64,000 nucleotides of DNA from Capitulum mitella. Lineage: Eukaryota; Arthropoda; Thecostraca; Pollicipedomorpha; Pollicipedidae. The position numbers and the translations under genes were made by a program. This document shows positions 34,947-48,000 of this stretch, one piece after another. Location of the stretch: NCBI GenBank assembly GCA_030062745.1, contig CP099839.1, forward strand, positions 22,805,324-22,869,323, in the 5' to 3' direction. The notes beneath the pieces are model-generated. The model did not search any database and had not been told where the DNA came from. It saw nothing but the letters and a program-made list of their open reading frames with translations. Numbering within the stretch: position 1 is the stretch's first letter; each line of letters starts with the position of its first letter.

Positions 34947-36154
34947 CCCTATTCCCGGAGGGCTAGACGGTATGGCCGATTCCCGGCAGGGGGGGGGCGG
35001 ATTCGGCCGCCCCTGAGATCTCGAGAACTACTTATCCGATTTCATCGCAACAAACGGCAATCGATTTGCCGTGACGTGAACTACATTTTTATAAAAAGAA
35101 ATTTTCAAAATTTTGAAATTTGTGGATACAGGGAGGCAAAAATGTCAAAATCGGGGGTACTTTTGGGCTTCTTATAACTCCGTTGTTTATGGACCGATTT
35201 CGATGAAACTGGCATGAAACGAGAGATTATGGATAGGGCTTTTACCATGGGTATGCAAATTTGATATTTTGAGAAAGTTTCATGGGCGTTCACAGGGTTT
35301 CAAAAATAGGGGGATTAGTTTTCTAATAACGGAATGAACAAAAGAGGCCAAAACACTTTTTTAGCTTCTGCTAGTCATGTTATGCTAAAGAAGTACAAAT
35401 CGCATTACAATGTTTGTATAATGTTAGCATAGGCGGTGCCAGGGACATAAAAAAGGGGGAACTGTCATGGTCACATGTTCTTCAGATCAACTTGTGACCT
35501 TTGACCTTAAATGACCTCCAGTGACCTTGGGGTCACCTGGAATGATGTCGTGTGCATTCAATATTATCTGTAAACGTTTTTAATCGATTGAGTTCACTCT
35601 ATTCCAAAAAAATCATTTTTTGGCTTTTGCGATATAGGGTACGCGCACTGACATTTTAGGTCATATCTCCGTGACCCGACCTGATATCAAGCTGAAACTT
35701 GGTACACAAGTAGAAGGCGCCTTTCTACGTCATATATGTTCCGGGTTTGGCATTTGAAAAAACGGCGCCGAAATTATTGCGAAAAAACAAATTTGGATTT
35801 TTGACCTTGGCCTGATCTTGTAAAGTGACCTCAGATAAACAAAATTACATATGCACATTGCCCAACTATTTAGCTATACATTCATATAAAGTTTTAAGTT
35901 GTATCTTAAAAACTCTGTTTTTGGCAGACATTTTCCTTTTACCCTCAATATGGCCAAAAATGACCTGAGGTGCCTCCCAAAAACGTTGCCTGGCTCCGCC
36001 CCTGAGCAAAATAGAATTTCGAAATTTTGTCACGGCGCGTAGAAGGAATAGCTAGGAAAAGTGACCAAGTTTCGTGAAGCTGCATTAAAAAGCCTGGAAT
36101 TGGCAAGCAAAAAACCCGAGGGGGGCGGATTCCGCCCCCCTGCCGGGAATAGGG
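34947..36154 (+). mobile_element. Family B TTAA-type element, intact-ended reference copy
   Basis: It is flanked by perfect TTAA at 34943-34946 and 36155-36158. The ends are CCCTATTCCCGG and CCGGGAATAGGG, perfect 12-bp inverted repeats. A subterminal palindrome GGGGGGCGGATTCCGCCCCCC lies at the right, with a counterpart at the left. The left end has an extra stretch of about 30 bp that repeats ATTCCCGG. Half-sites AGGTCA/TGACCT cluster at 35490-35540. Length is 1208 bp, with no transposase. TTAA plus CCC/GGG ends are the hallmark of piggyBac-type mobilisation. Confidence 0.88.
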
Positions 36155-36182
36155 TTAAGAGGTCCTCCCAAGCGTCTCTTAA

Positions 36183-37400
36183 CCCGCGCACGACCGTCGG
36201 TCCGTCCCGAACACCGGCGACTGGGGGGGGGGGCAGTTGACTCCCCCCCCTCTAACTCACGAACGGTTAGTCGCACGACAAAAATAAGCATACCGTTGGA
36301 AAGCCCGTCACGAGTAGAGCTCGAAACTGGTCTCATTTTTAGTTTTAGATAATATGTAAGCCAATTTACGCCCTATATATGTTTTCTCATAGCCGACTGC
36401 ATGAGACCGAGAAATGGCCTGAATCTCAAGGGCTGTAACTAATAACGCATAGGTAGAGGCACCAGCGCACAAGTAAATGTCCGCGGATGCCGATACACGT
36501 CTAATTTCCTCAGATTTGTTCAATATATACGCCGAAACGTTGAGTTAAAGACACCGTAATTCTCCCGTCAGGCGTCACTGTGCGCCGCTGCCGTATGCGG
36601 TACCAAATTGACGGGAACTAATTTTAGCGTTCCTTTATTTTCGCGAAAAAAGACGATCTATGTAAATTTTATTGATCTTTGTGGTTTTTGTGATGGTTTC
36701 TCATGCTTAAATTTTGGAGAAATTGATTACTTGCCAATCTACAAAGTTGGCGGAGCTTTATTCGCGAGAACCTGTTTATTTCCAAAAAATGCTACTTTTT
36801 CAAACTTTTTGAGGTTCCTGGTATTTCTTACGTCTGTGCAAGCTAGTTGTGCCATTTTCTACCCATTCTGAGTAATTCTTCGTCGATTTTGACGGTGGTA
36901 CATTTTGGCCCACTTTAGTTATTTGTGACCTGACCTCAAGTCAATGGCTGGAGGTCACTGATATTTTGCCCAATGACGGTAACTAGATGTCTGCTTCACT
37001 CCACACTAAAAATGTGATGAAATATTTCGTCAATTTCAGAAAAAACGGCGATATGTCTTAAAAATGTGCTTGACCTTAGGTCAATGACCCTGAAAATTCC
37101 GAAAAATCCGAGATAGCAGATCTGTTGCATCTATCACGATCACTAATCTCTGAAAGTATTATTGAGATATCTTGTTTTGCGAAAAAGTTAGAGGGCGCTA
37201 AACTTTTTTGGACTTAGGTCTGTTTGACCTGGTCTAGGTCAGGCACCTGACCTGACCTGAGGTCAAAATTTTGACATGAGACGTAAAATGGATGGAGCAA
37301 AAGGTACACAAAGTTTCGTGACTCTGTGTTAGTTCGTTCTCTCGCAATCCCAGAAAAACCTCAGGGGGGCAGTCAACTGCCCCCCCCAGTCGGGGACGGG
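36183..37400 (-). mobile_element. Family A TTAA-type element, inverted orientation
   Basis: It is flanked by TTAA at 36179-36182 and 37401-37404. It begins CCCGCGCACGACCGTCGG and ends CGGGGACGGG. Both ends carry G-run/C-run palindromes around a short AGTTGA or AGTCAACT centre. It is collinear in reverse with 54505-55720 and 30772-31959. Length is 1218 bp. It lies only 20 bp from the right TTAA of the family B element. Confidence 0.88.
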
Positions 37401-38049
37401 TTAAAATAGCGACGGAAGACGGAGACCGATGTGTCACGATATTCTGGCCGTAGGCAACTGTAAAGCGGTGCTGCACGATAGACAAATTGTCTCCTGCCGG
37501 AGGCTGAGCCAAGGATGTTAGATAGGCACAGCATTCACCGTGTTGCTCAGTGAGTAGCGAAAATGCAGAAACACTTGCACAAACACGCACAAATAAATTT
37601 GCCCGCTAGCCTGGTTTCGGTACCACATACCATGTACTTCGGCCCGGAACAGAACTGAAGGTCACAGCATCTTCACGATGAAACGCCCCGTCTTGGTCAT
37701 GCGCCGTTTTCGAACTTTCGCCAGACTCACCAGACAGCAGACCAATGATCAGCAGATGTCGGCGACAGGCCCACCCGCCCATTTACAACCGCCGCATCAG
37801 GGTCTCGACAGCTGCTGTCGTGTTGAAGGTCACGCACGCCCTGGTATTGAGTGGTTCGGGGTCCTGGCCAGTGCGTTCGATAGGGAGTGGCGTTTCCGGC
37901 CCCGGCGGCAGCAGTCCACGTTGGATGCCTCAGGGGAGCAGCTTCAGTTCGAACGGCTGCTGGTGCTTCCTACGATGCACCCCAGGGGTTTCAGATCACT
38001 GGAATCTGTAGGGCGACGATTTCGCATTTTCTGAGCGTCAGTCGTTGAC
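37401..38049. other. No firm gene (37401-38049)
   Basis: 37680-38030 is GC-rich with overlapping open frames on both strands (118 and 88 codons on plus, 48 on minus between stops). None contains a domain I recognise. It lies downstream of the receptor gene's end. Confidence 0.35.
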
Positions 38050-38055
38050 TTTATT
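38050..38055 (-). terminator. Candidate polyadenylation signal for the receptor gene
   Basis: TTTATT on plus, AATAAA on minus, about 810 bp past the receptor stop codon. Another AATAAA (38149-38154) lies closer to the stop. Confidence 0.35.
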
Positions 38056-38639
38056 CAAAGAAAATTGAACTGATCACTTCAAAATGGGCTTTGTTCCACT
38101 TTTAAAAGGCAGCAAGGTGGTCTAGATAAAAACAGATGAGCTGCGTATTTTATTGGTAACAAAATCCAAACAACCGCCATGTACGCACATGAACAGCAGT
38201 TTGCATCCCCCACTGAATGCAAAACTGTCATCCATGGCAACGGATAATATTTGTAGCACGTTGTATCGCATATCAAAACCATTGAGTTATGATGTTCAGT
38301 GATTAACTGTACTGTTCTGGAGCTACGGGCGCCAGTAAACATGGTGCAATGAACTTGTTAACGTGTACATAAGGCAAACAAATCTGAGTGTAGCGTAACG
38401 CTTCATACACGTTGCCACTATGGACCTCTGATGGCGGCTGAACGCGCTCGTACACATTAACCCGAACTTGACAGCACAAACGTGAGTCTGACGGGCAATA
38501 CGAGACCGAGTATACGGCACCCGGCCACAGTAACGATTCAGTCACCACACTGCAGAGGCACGGCAGTGGACGCAGTCACATCGCCGATTTAAGGTCCGTG
38601 GTGCGTGTATATGCAAGTAGTTCGGTTTTGACAGGCCCG

Positions 38640-38861
38640 CAGCTCACTGAGCGACGTGACGACGGCAGCAGCACGACGGCGCGCCGCCGCCGGCGCCACA
38701 GCGTCGCGGGCGCCGCCGCTGGACACGCACCGTCGACGGCGCGAACCGAGCCCAGGTCACTCCGCGACCCCCCGCGACGTGACGCCGCCCGCGTCAGCGC
38801 CGCGTCATCGCCGCGGCACGGTGACGCCGCGGAGGGTCAGCGCCGCGCGCAGGCTCTGACG
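38640..38861. other. GC-rich 3' flank of the receptor coding sequence
   Basis: Very CpG-rich sequence immediately after the receptor stop, probably 3' UTR. Its open frames look like composition artefacts (Arg/Ala/Pro). Confidence 0.4.
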
Positions 38862-39065
38862 TCATGGTGCGCTCGACGGCTGGCTGTCGAACGGCCGGCC
38901 GACGATGGCGATCGGCGGCGTGGGCGGCTTCCGCCGCCGGATCCGGGCGTACACGATCAGGTTCAGGCAGCCGCCCAGGTTCGTGAACGTCGTGGTGAGC
39001 TGCACGAACCAGAACGGGGGCGGCGCGAACTTCTGCCAGATGGGCAGCAGTCCGACCGCCCACCA
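38862..39065 (-). CDS. Receptor terminal exon: end of TM6, TM7 and tail
   Basis: The acceptor on minus is TTCTGCTGGCAG, with a pyrimidine-rich lead. It encodes WWAVGLLPIW, TM7 and the sequence NLIVYARIRRRK, then 21 Pro/Ser-rich residues to TGA. Its 67 codons plus stop are in phase 0 with the upstream exon. The stop overlaps a TGACGTCA palindrome at 38857-38864. Confidence 0.88.
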   Translation of the reverse strand, partial: WWAVGLLPIWQKFAPPPFWFVQLTTTFTNLGGCLNLIVYARIRRRKPPTPPIAIVGRPFDSQPSSAP

Positions 39066-42000
39066 CTGCCAGCAGAAGGGAGGTGCGGTTAAGACAGGCC
39101 ACATCACATGCGTATGGTGATGCTTTGTCATGTCACGTCAGCACTTGCTTCAGAGGGTCAAAAGCAGCGTTGCGCAGCTATGAGCAAGCCGTGGAAGAGT
39201 TCAAGGCGCAACTGAATGTCTGAGTTACCTTTTCCTGTTCGTTTTTAATAAAAGGCAGCTAAATTTGATACTCGGACTGTATGATCGGCTACCATGGTGT
39301 GCGTTGCTAGCACGACAAAGCACACGGACGGGACGTAAAGAGGACACAAAATATGCAACTGCAGCCTCTCCTTGGAAAGGTGCTCCGAACGCGCCATTCT
39401 CCTCAATGCTCACGGTCATGATAGTATGCAAACTAGCAGCTAAAAATGTTCTGCAAACACAAAGCAAGCTGCTAAAGAATAAGACAAACATATTCAAACG
39501 TTTTGCAAGTGTCTGAATTTGCGAAGTGTATAAATTATTAATGCGTGACCTCAAGACAGATGAATTTATTAACATGAGTGAACGGTGTTAAAAAATAAAA
39601 TCCTTAACATGTGTGCACGCCCGTGGTATAATTTTATTCCCCTTTGTGAGGCATATAAGATTACACAAACAGAACTGTACACCCACAAACATGGTCTGTG
39701 CACCCACAGACGAAAAACAGTGAATGAACCCAAGAATAATTGCTGAAGTCTTTCATAACACAAAAGAGGCACTTGTGTGTATAAAAAGCAGGCATGCATG
39801 CATTGATAGGGGAATATCGTCCCTACAAGACTAAAAATAACGCACTCCAGAAGTTCGTCCTTAGGCGCACCTAACAGGGTTCGAGCTCCTCAGGGTTCGA
39901 TGTTTTTACATTTTCTGTCCAAAAAATAAAATCGGAATTTCCCAAATCAGAAAATAAACTAACTGTAATCCGAGATGTTTCTCTTTTTGTTTTTGAGGGC
40001 GTCAGGGTTGGCCAGACACTCTTACGAAAATCCTGACATCTGGGTGCGCACACAAAAACAAAAATTTGAATATCCCACTCCTAGCTTATGCCTATGATGC
40101 AGGCCTTTGATGCCTTTGCGGATTTTCATAACTACGCACCAGATTTTGTTCTCGCAAAGCAACATCTGATTTAACCAGAACGAACTCCCTAAAGCTATTG
40201 ATTTATTCACCTTAAAAAGGTGCACCCGATATGTATGTACTTCCGTCGCTGACTGATGGTATGGGCAAGGGTTGAGAGCCGTTATGCGTTGCGAAATGTT
40301 GCCCTTGGTCACCTGATTGTTCTCATTAGTGTGGCAAGTTCTGAGATTAACCGAATTTCCTGTGGCGTGGTTCGAACTAACTTGATTGCCGCAATCACGG
40401 ACCAGAGTACAATCTGGTCAGCAGCGAACCGTTCTTCGTCAGTGATACAGGAACTAGATAGCGTGAGCGAAAGGGTGGTGAGGAAATTGCGGGGATGCAT
40501 CGAATAAGAAAAAGGTTTTATGCTACGGCGTCCTCGCAAATCGCAATAAGCCCCACGGCATTATTGTCATAGCCTTTCAGCCATTGCAACTGCCTGCAGT
40601 CTGCAAAACACGCCTGACATTTCACTTTGCATGATTCAGTTCCTTTCTCGAACTCCTCACGAAACGCTGCCAACGCGTCAGACTGCATCACGCACCCCGT
40701 CTATTCACGGCGGCCTGGTGCTGCTGACTGACCTTTAGCGCTGAGACCTCAACTATAACTAGTCTCTCGGCAGCCAGAGAATGTTACTTCGTCGCTGAAT
40801 GTGCGGGAACGTATATCTCATCTCTCGTCAGTGATATGAGGACGCAGTTCCTTAGAGAGCCGCGTCGACTTTTGTCTGTGACGACCACATCATGGCCATG
40901 CGGCGAATGGTCCATTTCGCAATGGGCGGTCAGGTGCGATCCAACGCTTAGCGTGTTGATCGCATACGCAACACATCAACTGCAAATATTCAAGCGCGAT
41001 CGGCGAGACTTCGGAACATCATATGATCATATTCAACGGCGCGCCCAGGCTGTTTTTGGCATTTATATTGTCACGTGCGCAGTTTTTGCAATCTTGTGTC
41101 AACGCTTAATGCTTCGGCCGCTTTTCCGTCACTGACATGAAAACTACAGGGAATGTTACACTCTTGCTCGTCCTCACGCACAAAATCTTGCCGGCAAATG
41201 CGATGTCACACCAGGGGCAGTGCACGGATTTTACCAAACGCGGGAGGAATTTCTCAGGGGAGCCAAAGCGATATTGTGGGGACGCCAAAATCGCGCAGAA
41301 AGGGCGCGAAAATCGCACCGAAAGGGCGCGAAAATCATACCGGAAGGCGCGAAATTCCATCGCAATCACGCATAAATGACGAACAACGTTCAGTTGTATG
41401 TGACGGGCGGCAAAACGACTAGCGATGACGTTCTGACTTGTACACGCTTGAAAGCGGCATGCCCGTATCATACATGGGAGTAGTGTATCATGTATATGCT
41501 ATGGTATGGCTGCTTCCACGATGTTAAAAGGAAGCCTTTTTAACAGAAGTTGGCCCATGCCCTATCACACCGTCGCATCCTTGATAGAACAAGGACGTCT
41601 TTTCAACAACAGCGCAACCACACTCTGTCGCAGGAGCGGCTCCTTGGTGACGCAGGGAGGCCTTTTGATCGACAGGCTGATTATAAACTATCACAGGGCG
41701 CCCTCTTGATGTCGCATGGATCCTTGGAACGACAGGGAGCCCATACTCCAGCATGGAGGCGCCTTTTGACCAACAGAACACTCGCACGCCATCGCAAGGG
41801 CGTTTTCTTGGTGCCACAAGGTTGCCTTTTGAACGGCAGGGCATCCATGCACCATTCCTGAGGTATTTCTTTGGTGTCAGAAGGGAGTGTTTTAAATAAC
41901 AGGGGATCCATACTCTATCACAGAGGCTCACTCACAGTGTCACAGGGACGCCTTTTGAACGACAGGGTGCCTACATTCTATCGCAGAGGCTCCTCCTAGG

Positions 42001-45000
42001 TGTCACAAGGGCGCCGTGAGAACGGCACGGGGTACATATACAAGAATATGATTTTTTTCTTATGTCACCGGGGCGCCCGTTCTTACGGCCGTGCAACATG
42101 CTTAATCACAGGGCCGTCTTTTGAATGCTGTGTCACCAAATGGGCAACTTTGTGATTGATTCTGTGGCTGATTCAAACGCCAATCGACAGCTCTGAGCTT
42201 TGCAGTCCTGTCACATATGCATTTGTTATTTGATAGTGACTGGTGATGCCAAAAATCCGGCCAAACACGAAAAAGTGACCATATGCCCTAGAAATGCCTA
42301 ATCACACTGCGTGGCAATATGTTCCTCGCAGCTTGATCCCGTATTCTAAATGCCACGTGACCCAAGGTGATAAAAGATCAGGGTTATGGGCAGGGTCAAA
42401 TTTGGCCTCCGTTATAATATGTCATGCAGCACCTGCTTCCTGGTCCATTTGTCATGGAAATTCTAAAAAAAAACGTTTTCAAAGAGCCTTGGTTGCAAAA
42501 AAAATCTTCAGGCTCTGCAACTAACGTGCTCTAAAATATTGCGCTCATGCAACATGCAACATCTTTTAGTTCCAAACTCGGAGCCCCACAAGGACGCTAG
42601 TAACCTCCATCTGTCATCTCTGGATGACCCTACAGGCCAGTTTGTCCCATGCTGCACATATCCACGGAATGTTGCACAGCATTGCAAAAATCGATATCTC
42701 TCGCCGGCCATCGTGAACGTCAAACGGACGACACCAGTTTACTCGCTGGACTGAAACCAGCATAAAACCAGCAAAGATCAAACTACAGAAAAATATTGTT
42801 TTGTTGCAAGACTGCTGTCAAGCTACGTGCATTTTATGCCAGAAAATTCGATTACCTATCTGGCGTTATCCAAAAGTTATTTTATTCAGTTCTCTTTCTG
42901 AGATGCATTTTCACTGAAACGGGAAAACAAAAAAAAAAAAATACACATTTGACTTAAGACGACCTAGCGTGAAGTCCGAGAAGATTAATATTGAACTATC
43001 AAGCCATGCTGATATGCATTGCAAGAGAAAGCCGCCACACATTTGAAAAGCACTGACATTTGGCGGTGACGTAAAACTGGGCGTCGAATCGCTGAACATG
43101 GTCTTCTTTATGGTGTCATTAAGACGTTACCTGAAATGATCTCGTCGCGGAATTTTTGTCAGTGCGTGCAAAATTGATGCAAAGAAAGGCAGCTTAAGTT
43201 TCGGGACGCTGCGTCTATTTGTTTTGGAGACCTCAGCAATGCGCCAGGGGGCGGGCGCATTAAACGCCTCCCCAGATGATGGCGGACTAATTGCACCCTT
43301 TTAATCCTGTTTCGTACAGGAGGCAGTCTCTGCCCCCATCCTCGGGTTTTTCGGCCACTTTTTCAAAACGATTTGTAACAGCGCCTTACAGTCCCGTGAC
43401 TTTTCCTAGGAATTTTTTGCGTTTTATTAAAATTTTGGGCAAGTGACACAGCCAGAAACGGCTCCAGGGCTTGACTTTGGTAGGGACCTGGGATGAAGTC
43501 TGTTGACTGTCTGCAGATGTTTTTCGCTCCGTGATTATGGCCATTTCCTTGCGTGTACAAAAGTTGTTGGTAGCTGAAGTAAAAGAAATATGGGTTCAAG
43601 TTTGTGCTTACTGTCATGTGGAAAATTTTCGCAAACGCGGTTCCAGGGCAGGAAAAGATGAGGCTTTTCAAGCATTGTAAGTACTGCGGGCTGTATACAC
43701 CGGTATATAACGGGTATGTTGGGATACTAATTGTAAAATGTGTCGTAACTGTTTGTATGTACACAAAATATCAAACATGGCGGTGGCATAGGCGAACTCA
43801 GGCACACCAAAAGAGGTTGACGGGCAATGGGCAAACCTATGTCTACTTTAGCCTCTTATACGATCATTGATGGCACAGGGAAAGTGTACGCATACATGAG
43901 GCGTGCAGGGGCATACATTTGACATATGTGTGCAGGGGCGTTTTTAGGATAGTGAGCGGGCTCAACAATCATCAGTTCACGGGCCACTGTGCAGCAGAAT
44001 ATGTCTCCATGCTTCAAATCTGCCGCGCGCATAGCCTCCCTCTTTTGTTTCCCTGCCTCCGCCTGTGGATTTGTTTGGGTAAAGGCGCACTGTTTCGGTG
44101 TTTCATTCATGCAAAATCTCCGTTATTCCTGTTGAATGGAATAAATACAAGAAATATATTTTCGAAAAGCTGCGGAAATCATCCCTTTTTGCTCTACCTG
44201 GTTATGCCGATGGATTCCGAATGTTCGTCTTCAACCATTATGTATAACCATTCAGTCACCACCTGTCGATTGACGGTAGCTCCGAGCGAATCAGGTCATA
44301 ACCACGGCATAACCACGGCAGTAGCGTCTGCCCAGTAATATCCCCGCAGTGTCTGCATTTTTTACCCTCTGACCCTCTATTCAACATTTTTATTTTTTGC
44401 TGTTCAGAAACATAGATCACGTTATGACGAATCGAACGCCGTTTTTGTGCAACAATGGGACCAGCAATCCTCGAGATCTTAGTTCCCCCCTGCACGGCAC
44501 GTTACCTCAAGGAATCACGTACGGGATAAAGTTAACTGAAGACGGGGGCCCATAAGCTAAACTATGATCGTTTCCCCGATGTAAGAAGAGCCTCCTTTTA
44601 ATAAAACGCGTCCATTTTCCATCACAAGAGTACGCAATGTCATATGTGCGCTCTCTAACAACAGGGTGACTTTCACGCCATCCACGAACAACATTCGTTT
44701 GTGAATGGCTTACATGCTCTTGCCCGCCTACGGCGGCTTAGGACTTCGTATTTGGCGCCCTTACCCACCTTCGGCAGGTAAAGAACGACGGGGGAGGGCA
44801 CGAAAAGATACTTCACCCTCTCTTGGAGCCCAAGGGAGAGGGCGGGTGCCTCGCCCGCTCCCTCTCCGCCTCGGATCAGGCTGTGTCATACCATCCGACA
44901 CACAACTGTGAAATAATCTACGCTCGTCGGAAGAAGGCAGAGTGATCATGCCCGACCAGAAGTGAACATGGTGTTTTCCTGGTCACTGCACACGATATTT

Positions 45001-48000
45001 TCTGGCCAACGTCGAAGAGGCCTGAGCTAGGATCTGTAAAGTTTGCTGAAAAATGGTCTCTAACGTTCCAAAACACGGCCGTGGCTTGGCCTGGACACGG
45101 AGATACAAAAGAAACATTCCAGGGTCGTGAGCAAATATAATCCGAGGGACAAGACCACGTAATGTGTGGAACACGGGCTTGCTACTGGTTCGATAAGACC
45201 CGCAGTGGAGGGACTCTCACCACGCACCAGTCTGCTGATGGTAACTTGCGACATAGCACCTGAAGTCGGACGACGCGACGGATAGTGCGATCACATAGCT
45301 GCTGGGGATTGCATCCTGCGCAGTGTACGCGCCTGTCGTGGTTCACACCACCCACCACGCCAAATGAATATACCTTCTCTACGCAAGGGCAGTATCTGGT
45401 GGTGAATAACAGTAGTTCCTGAGGTTAATCACACCCGTATGCAGTCGCATGATAATTGGAAAATGGATCTAACATTTACACTAGTCTTACTTACTGTCGG
45501 AGTCATCGCCGCTACGGGAAATCATTGGTATCTGTCTTACGTTATTTATCTATCAATGTGAACATGGGCTCACGTCATATACAGCCGATCATTAAAAAAA
45601 AGACACAAGATTTCAGTTGGAAAATAAATGCAACAGCTATGATGAAAAATGGCATGGAAAGAAGGCAATATATGACAGTAAAATGACACGGAAACGAGAC
45701 AAAGTTAGTCAAATGAATCGACTCCACAGACTGTATGATAGCACTCCAAGAGCAAGTTTGAACAAGGCAATGGTCTTCTGGCTGACTAAGACAAGGCAGA
45801 AGTTATGGGGGAGATATTATCCCTGTCAGTCACTCTTGGCCTGAATCGCGTTGTTCGGATACTCCTGGCGACCATTTCTGCTTGTACTGAAACCGAGAAA
45901 AGAATTCCGAAAATCTTAAAAGATGGGCTGTGTGCATATGGCATCATTTTTGGGCATTCCTGGTGGCTTTTGAGCCGACGATATCTTACATTCACTCCTT
46001 TGTTGTTAGCAACAATCCTTCATGTCCTGCTAACGGAGGGGCTTCCAAAGAACGTCCAATGGAAAGGATTGACAAAGACTTGTGCAGAATCACTCCTAAG
46101 GTCTTTTGTTTTTTTTTCTCAACGCATGCAAGAAATGAGCAGTGTTCGGTCGATGCGCTGCGAACGTTTTGCTGCACTCCACCAAGGACCTACGTCACCA
46201 GTTTCCTCAAAATTCTAGTCTATATACCAGGGAATTTTAGTTGCTTTCCAGCTTTCAGTTCTTGTTTTCAGCTGAAACAACAAAACATACATTGAAAATG
46301 CATGAATATCTCTAACGCATGGTGAATAAGAAAACAGTGATTTTATCCAGCACAGCTTTTAAATCCAGCTAAAAATCAATAGCCTTTACCTAGTGATTGC
46401 GGTCCTGGCGCTCTTGATTCGAGACTGACTCGACTCCCCATTTACCGTAATCGCCTTTGTTTTCGTTAGCTTAGTGGACAGAGGTTCGGACTCATAATCG
46501 GTGACACGTGTGGATTGGACACCGGCCACTTGAGCCCAAGTGGCTTTGCGCCCTAACCCAAACCAACTAATCAACCGTAAAGACCTTGGACAACTGACGC
46601 CCGACGAGGCACAAGACTTGACTCGAGACACGGACGCTTGGGCCCAAGAGGCTGTGCATCCTACCCCACAACAAACAAACAAACCGTAAAGACCAGTGTG
46701 ACTATTGCGTGCCTTTCCGATGAGGGGTTGCTTTGGCGTGTGTCAGTTGTGCTGAATGTAACTGGTGATAATACGTTCCCAATCTCGTTATTTTAAAGTG
46801 TTTTTCATCATCTGTTCAATCTGAATGCGCCCGTGGTTTTGATTTCATTCCTAAGTGGTTGGAATTATTCTGTCAGATCCGATTCTTTTAGGAATGTTAT
46901 GTATAAGCACTTGGTAGATGACTGAGCACATTGTCATTTAGTAAATTTGGGAAATTTCATGGTTCGTGGAATGTTTGAAGCAGGTTTTTAATGATAAAGG
47001 TGTACTAATTAATTGGATAATCATCCGGTCTGGTGGGTTATTATATACACAATATATTAGTGTTATCATATGGTGCTCAGGTCTGTTGATAAGGTGCACT
47101 TTGACAATATCTTGCTGGTGTGTCTGATATCTCAAACGCCCATTTTGAAATGCTATCGTGTAAAATTTCCATCCCAGGTCCAGATGAAGCATGCCAGATG
47201 CACAATTGTCATATCAGGAGAAGAAGTGCAGTTTTGGGGTGCGCGTAAATTGTACGCTTGGAGTACACTTAACTGCACTACACCTTGGCTGACTCCTAGG
47301 TGCACCTTTTGCTTGCCCAAGTGCACATCACGCTGGCTACGGTATTTAACGCAGCGGACAGTCTGAATATGCGTATATCATGCAACAAGTGTTAGTACAT
47401 TTTCAGGAGGACCACCTGGAGTGTTTGGCCTACAGTCACATATGTCTCACTGCCTAAAGTTTTGTGGAGCTTTGTGTTATTGCACATGGAGCTCCAAGTA
47501 ACCTCCGTGCAGAGATTGGGTTGTTATGCTGATTTGCATATGAATGAAGGTCGGGAAACTATTGGTGCTTCTGAGAGCTGAATAACACCTGACGCCAATT
47601 ACACCTCTGAGCACAAGCATGCTAACTGACTTTATTTTGTCCCACAAAGATACATTGTTGAAAAACCCCAAGAGAAGACTGCGTACTGCTTAGTGTCTGA
47701 GTGCACCAGTGGAAATCATAATGTCATGCAAGACCCAATGTGATGAAGCACCAACTTCCAAAAGATGATGGGACAGCAGGCTCCTGTTTCGTTTTATCTT
47801 TACCACACTGCAGGTGACTAAATTGTCCACATTTAAGGGTCAGGTCGGTGTTCCATTCGCTTTTCCTTCTCCGGTTTTCATCTCCTGATTTTTTTGCCAA
47901 GAAGTCGCGATGGAATGAAATGGTACTTACCCCTATTCACGGAAAAGGGAGAGGGAGCTGAACCCGTCCCATTCCAGTTTTTTTGCTTGGCAATTCCAGG

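Larger units (their letters stand above)
39066..47930. other. Receptor intron, repeat-poor left half
   Basis: No coding exon was recognised in this part of the 20-kb intron. Landmarks are a degenerate minisatellite (41500-42040), a related block near 44580-44700, and a possible TTAA-element terminus near 43301. Numerous short frames lack coding character. Confidence 0.4.

Noticed and set aside
37678..38034. 118-codon plus-strand frame, and a 48-codon minus-strand frame (37783-37929) with coding-like texture.
   Set aside because: Short, no recognised family, and no consistent splice sites. A translated database search would decide.
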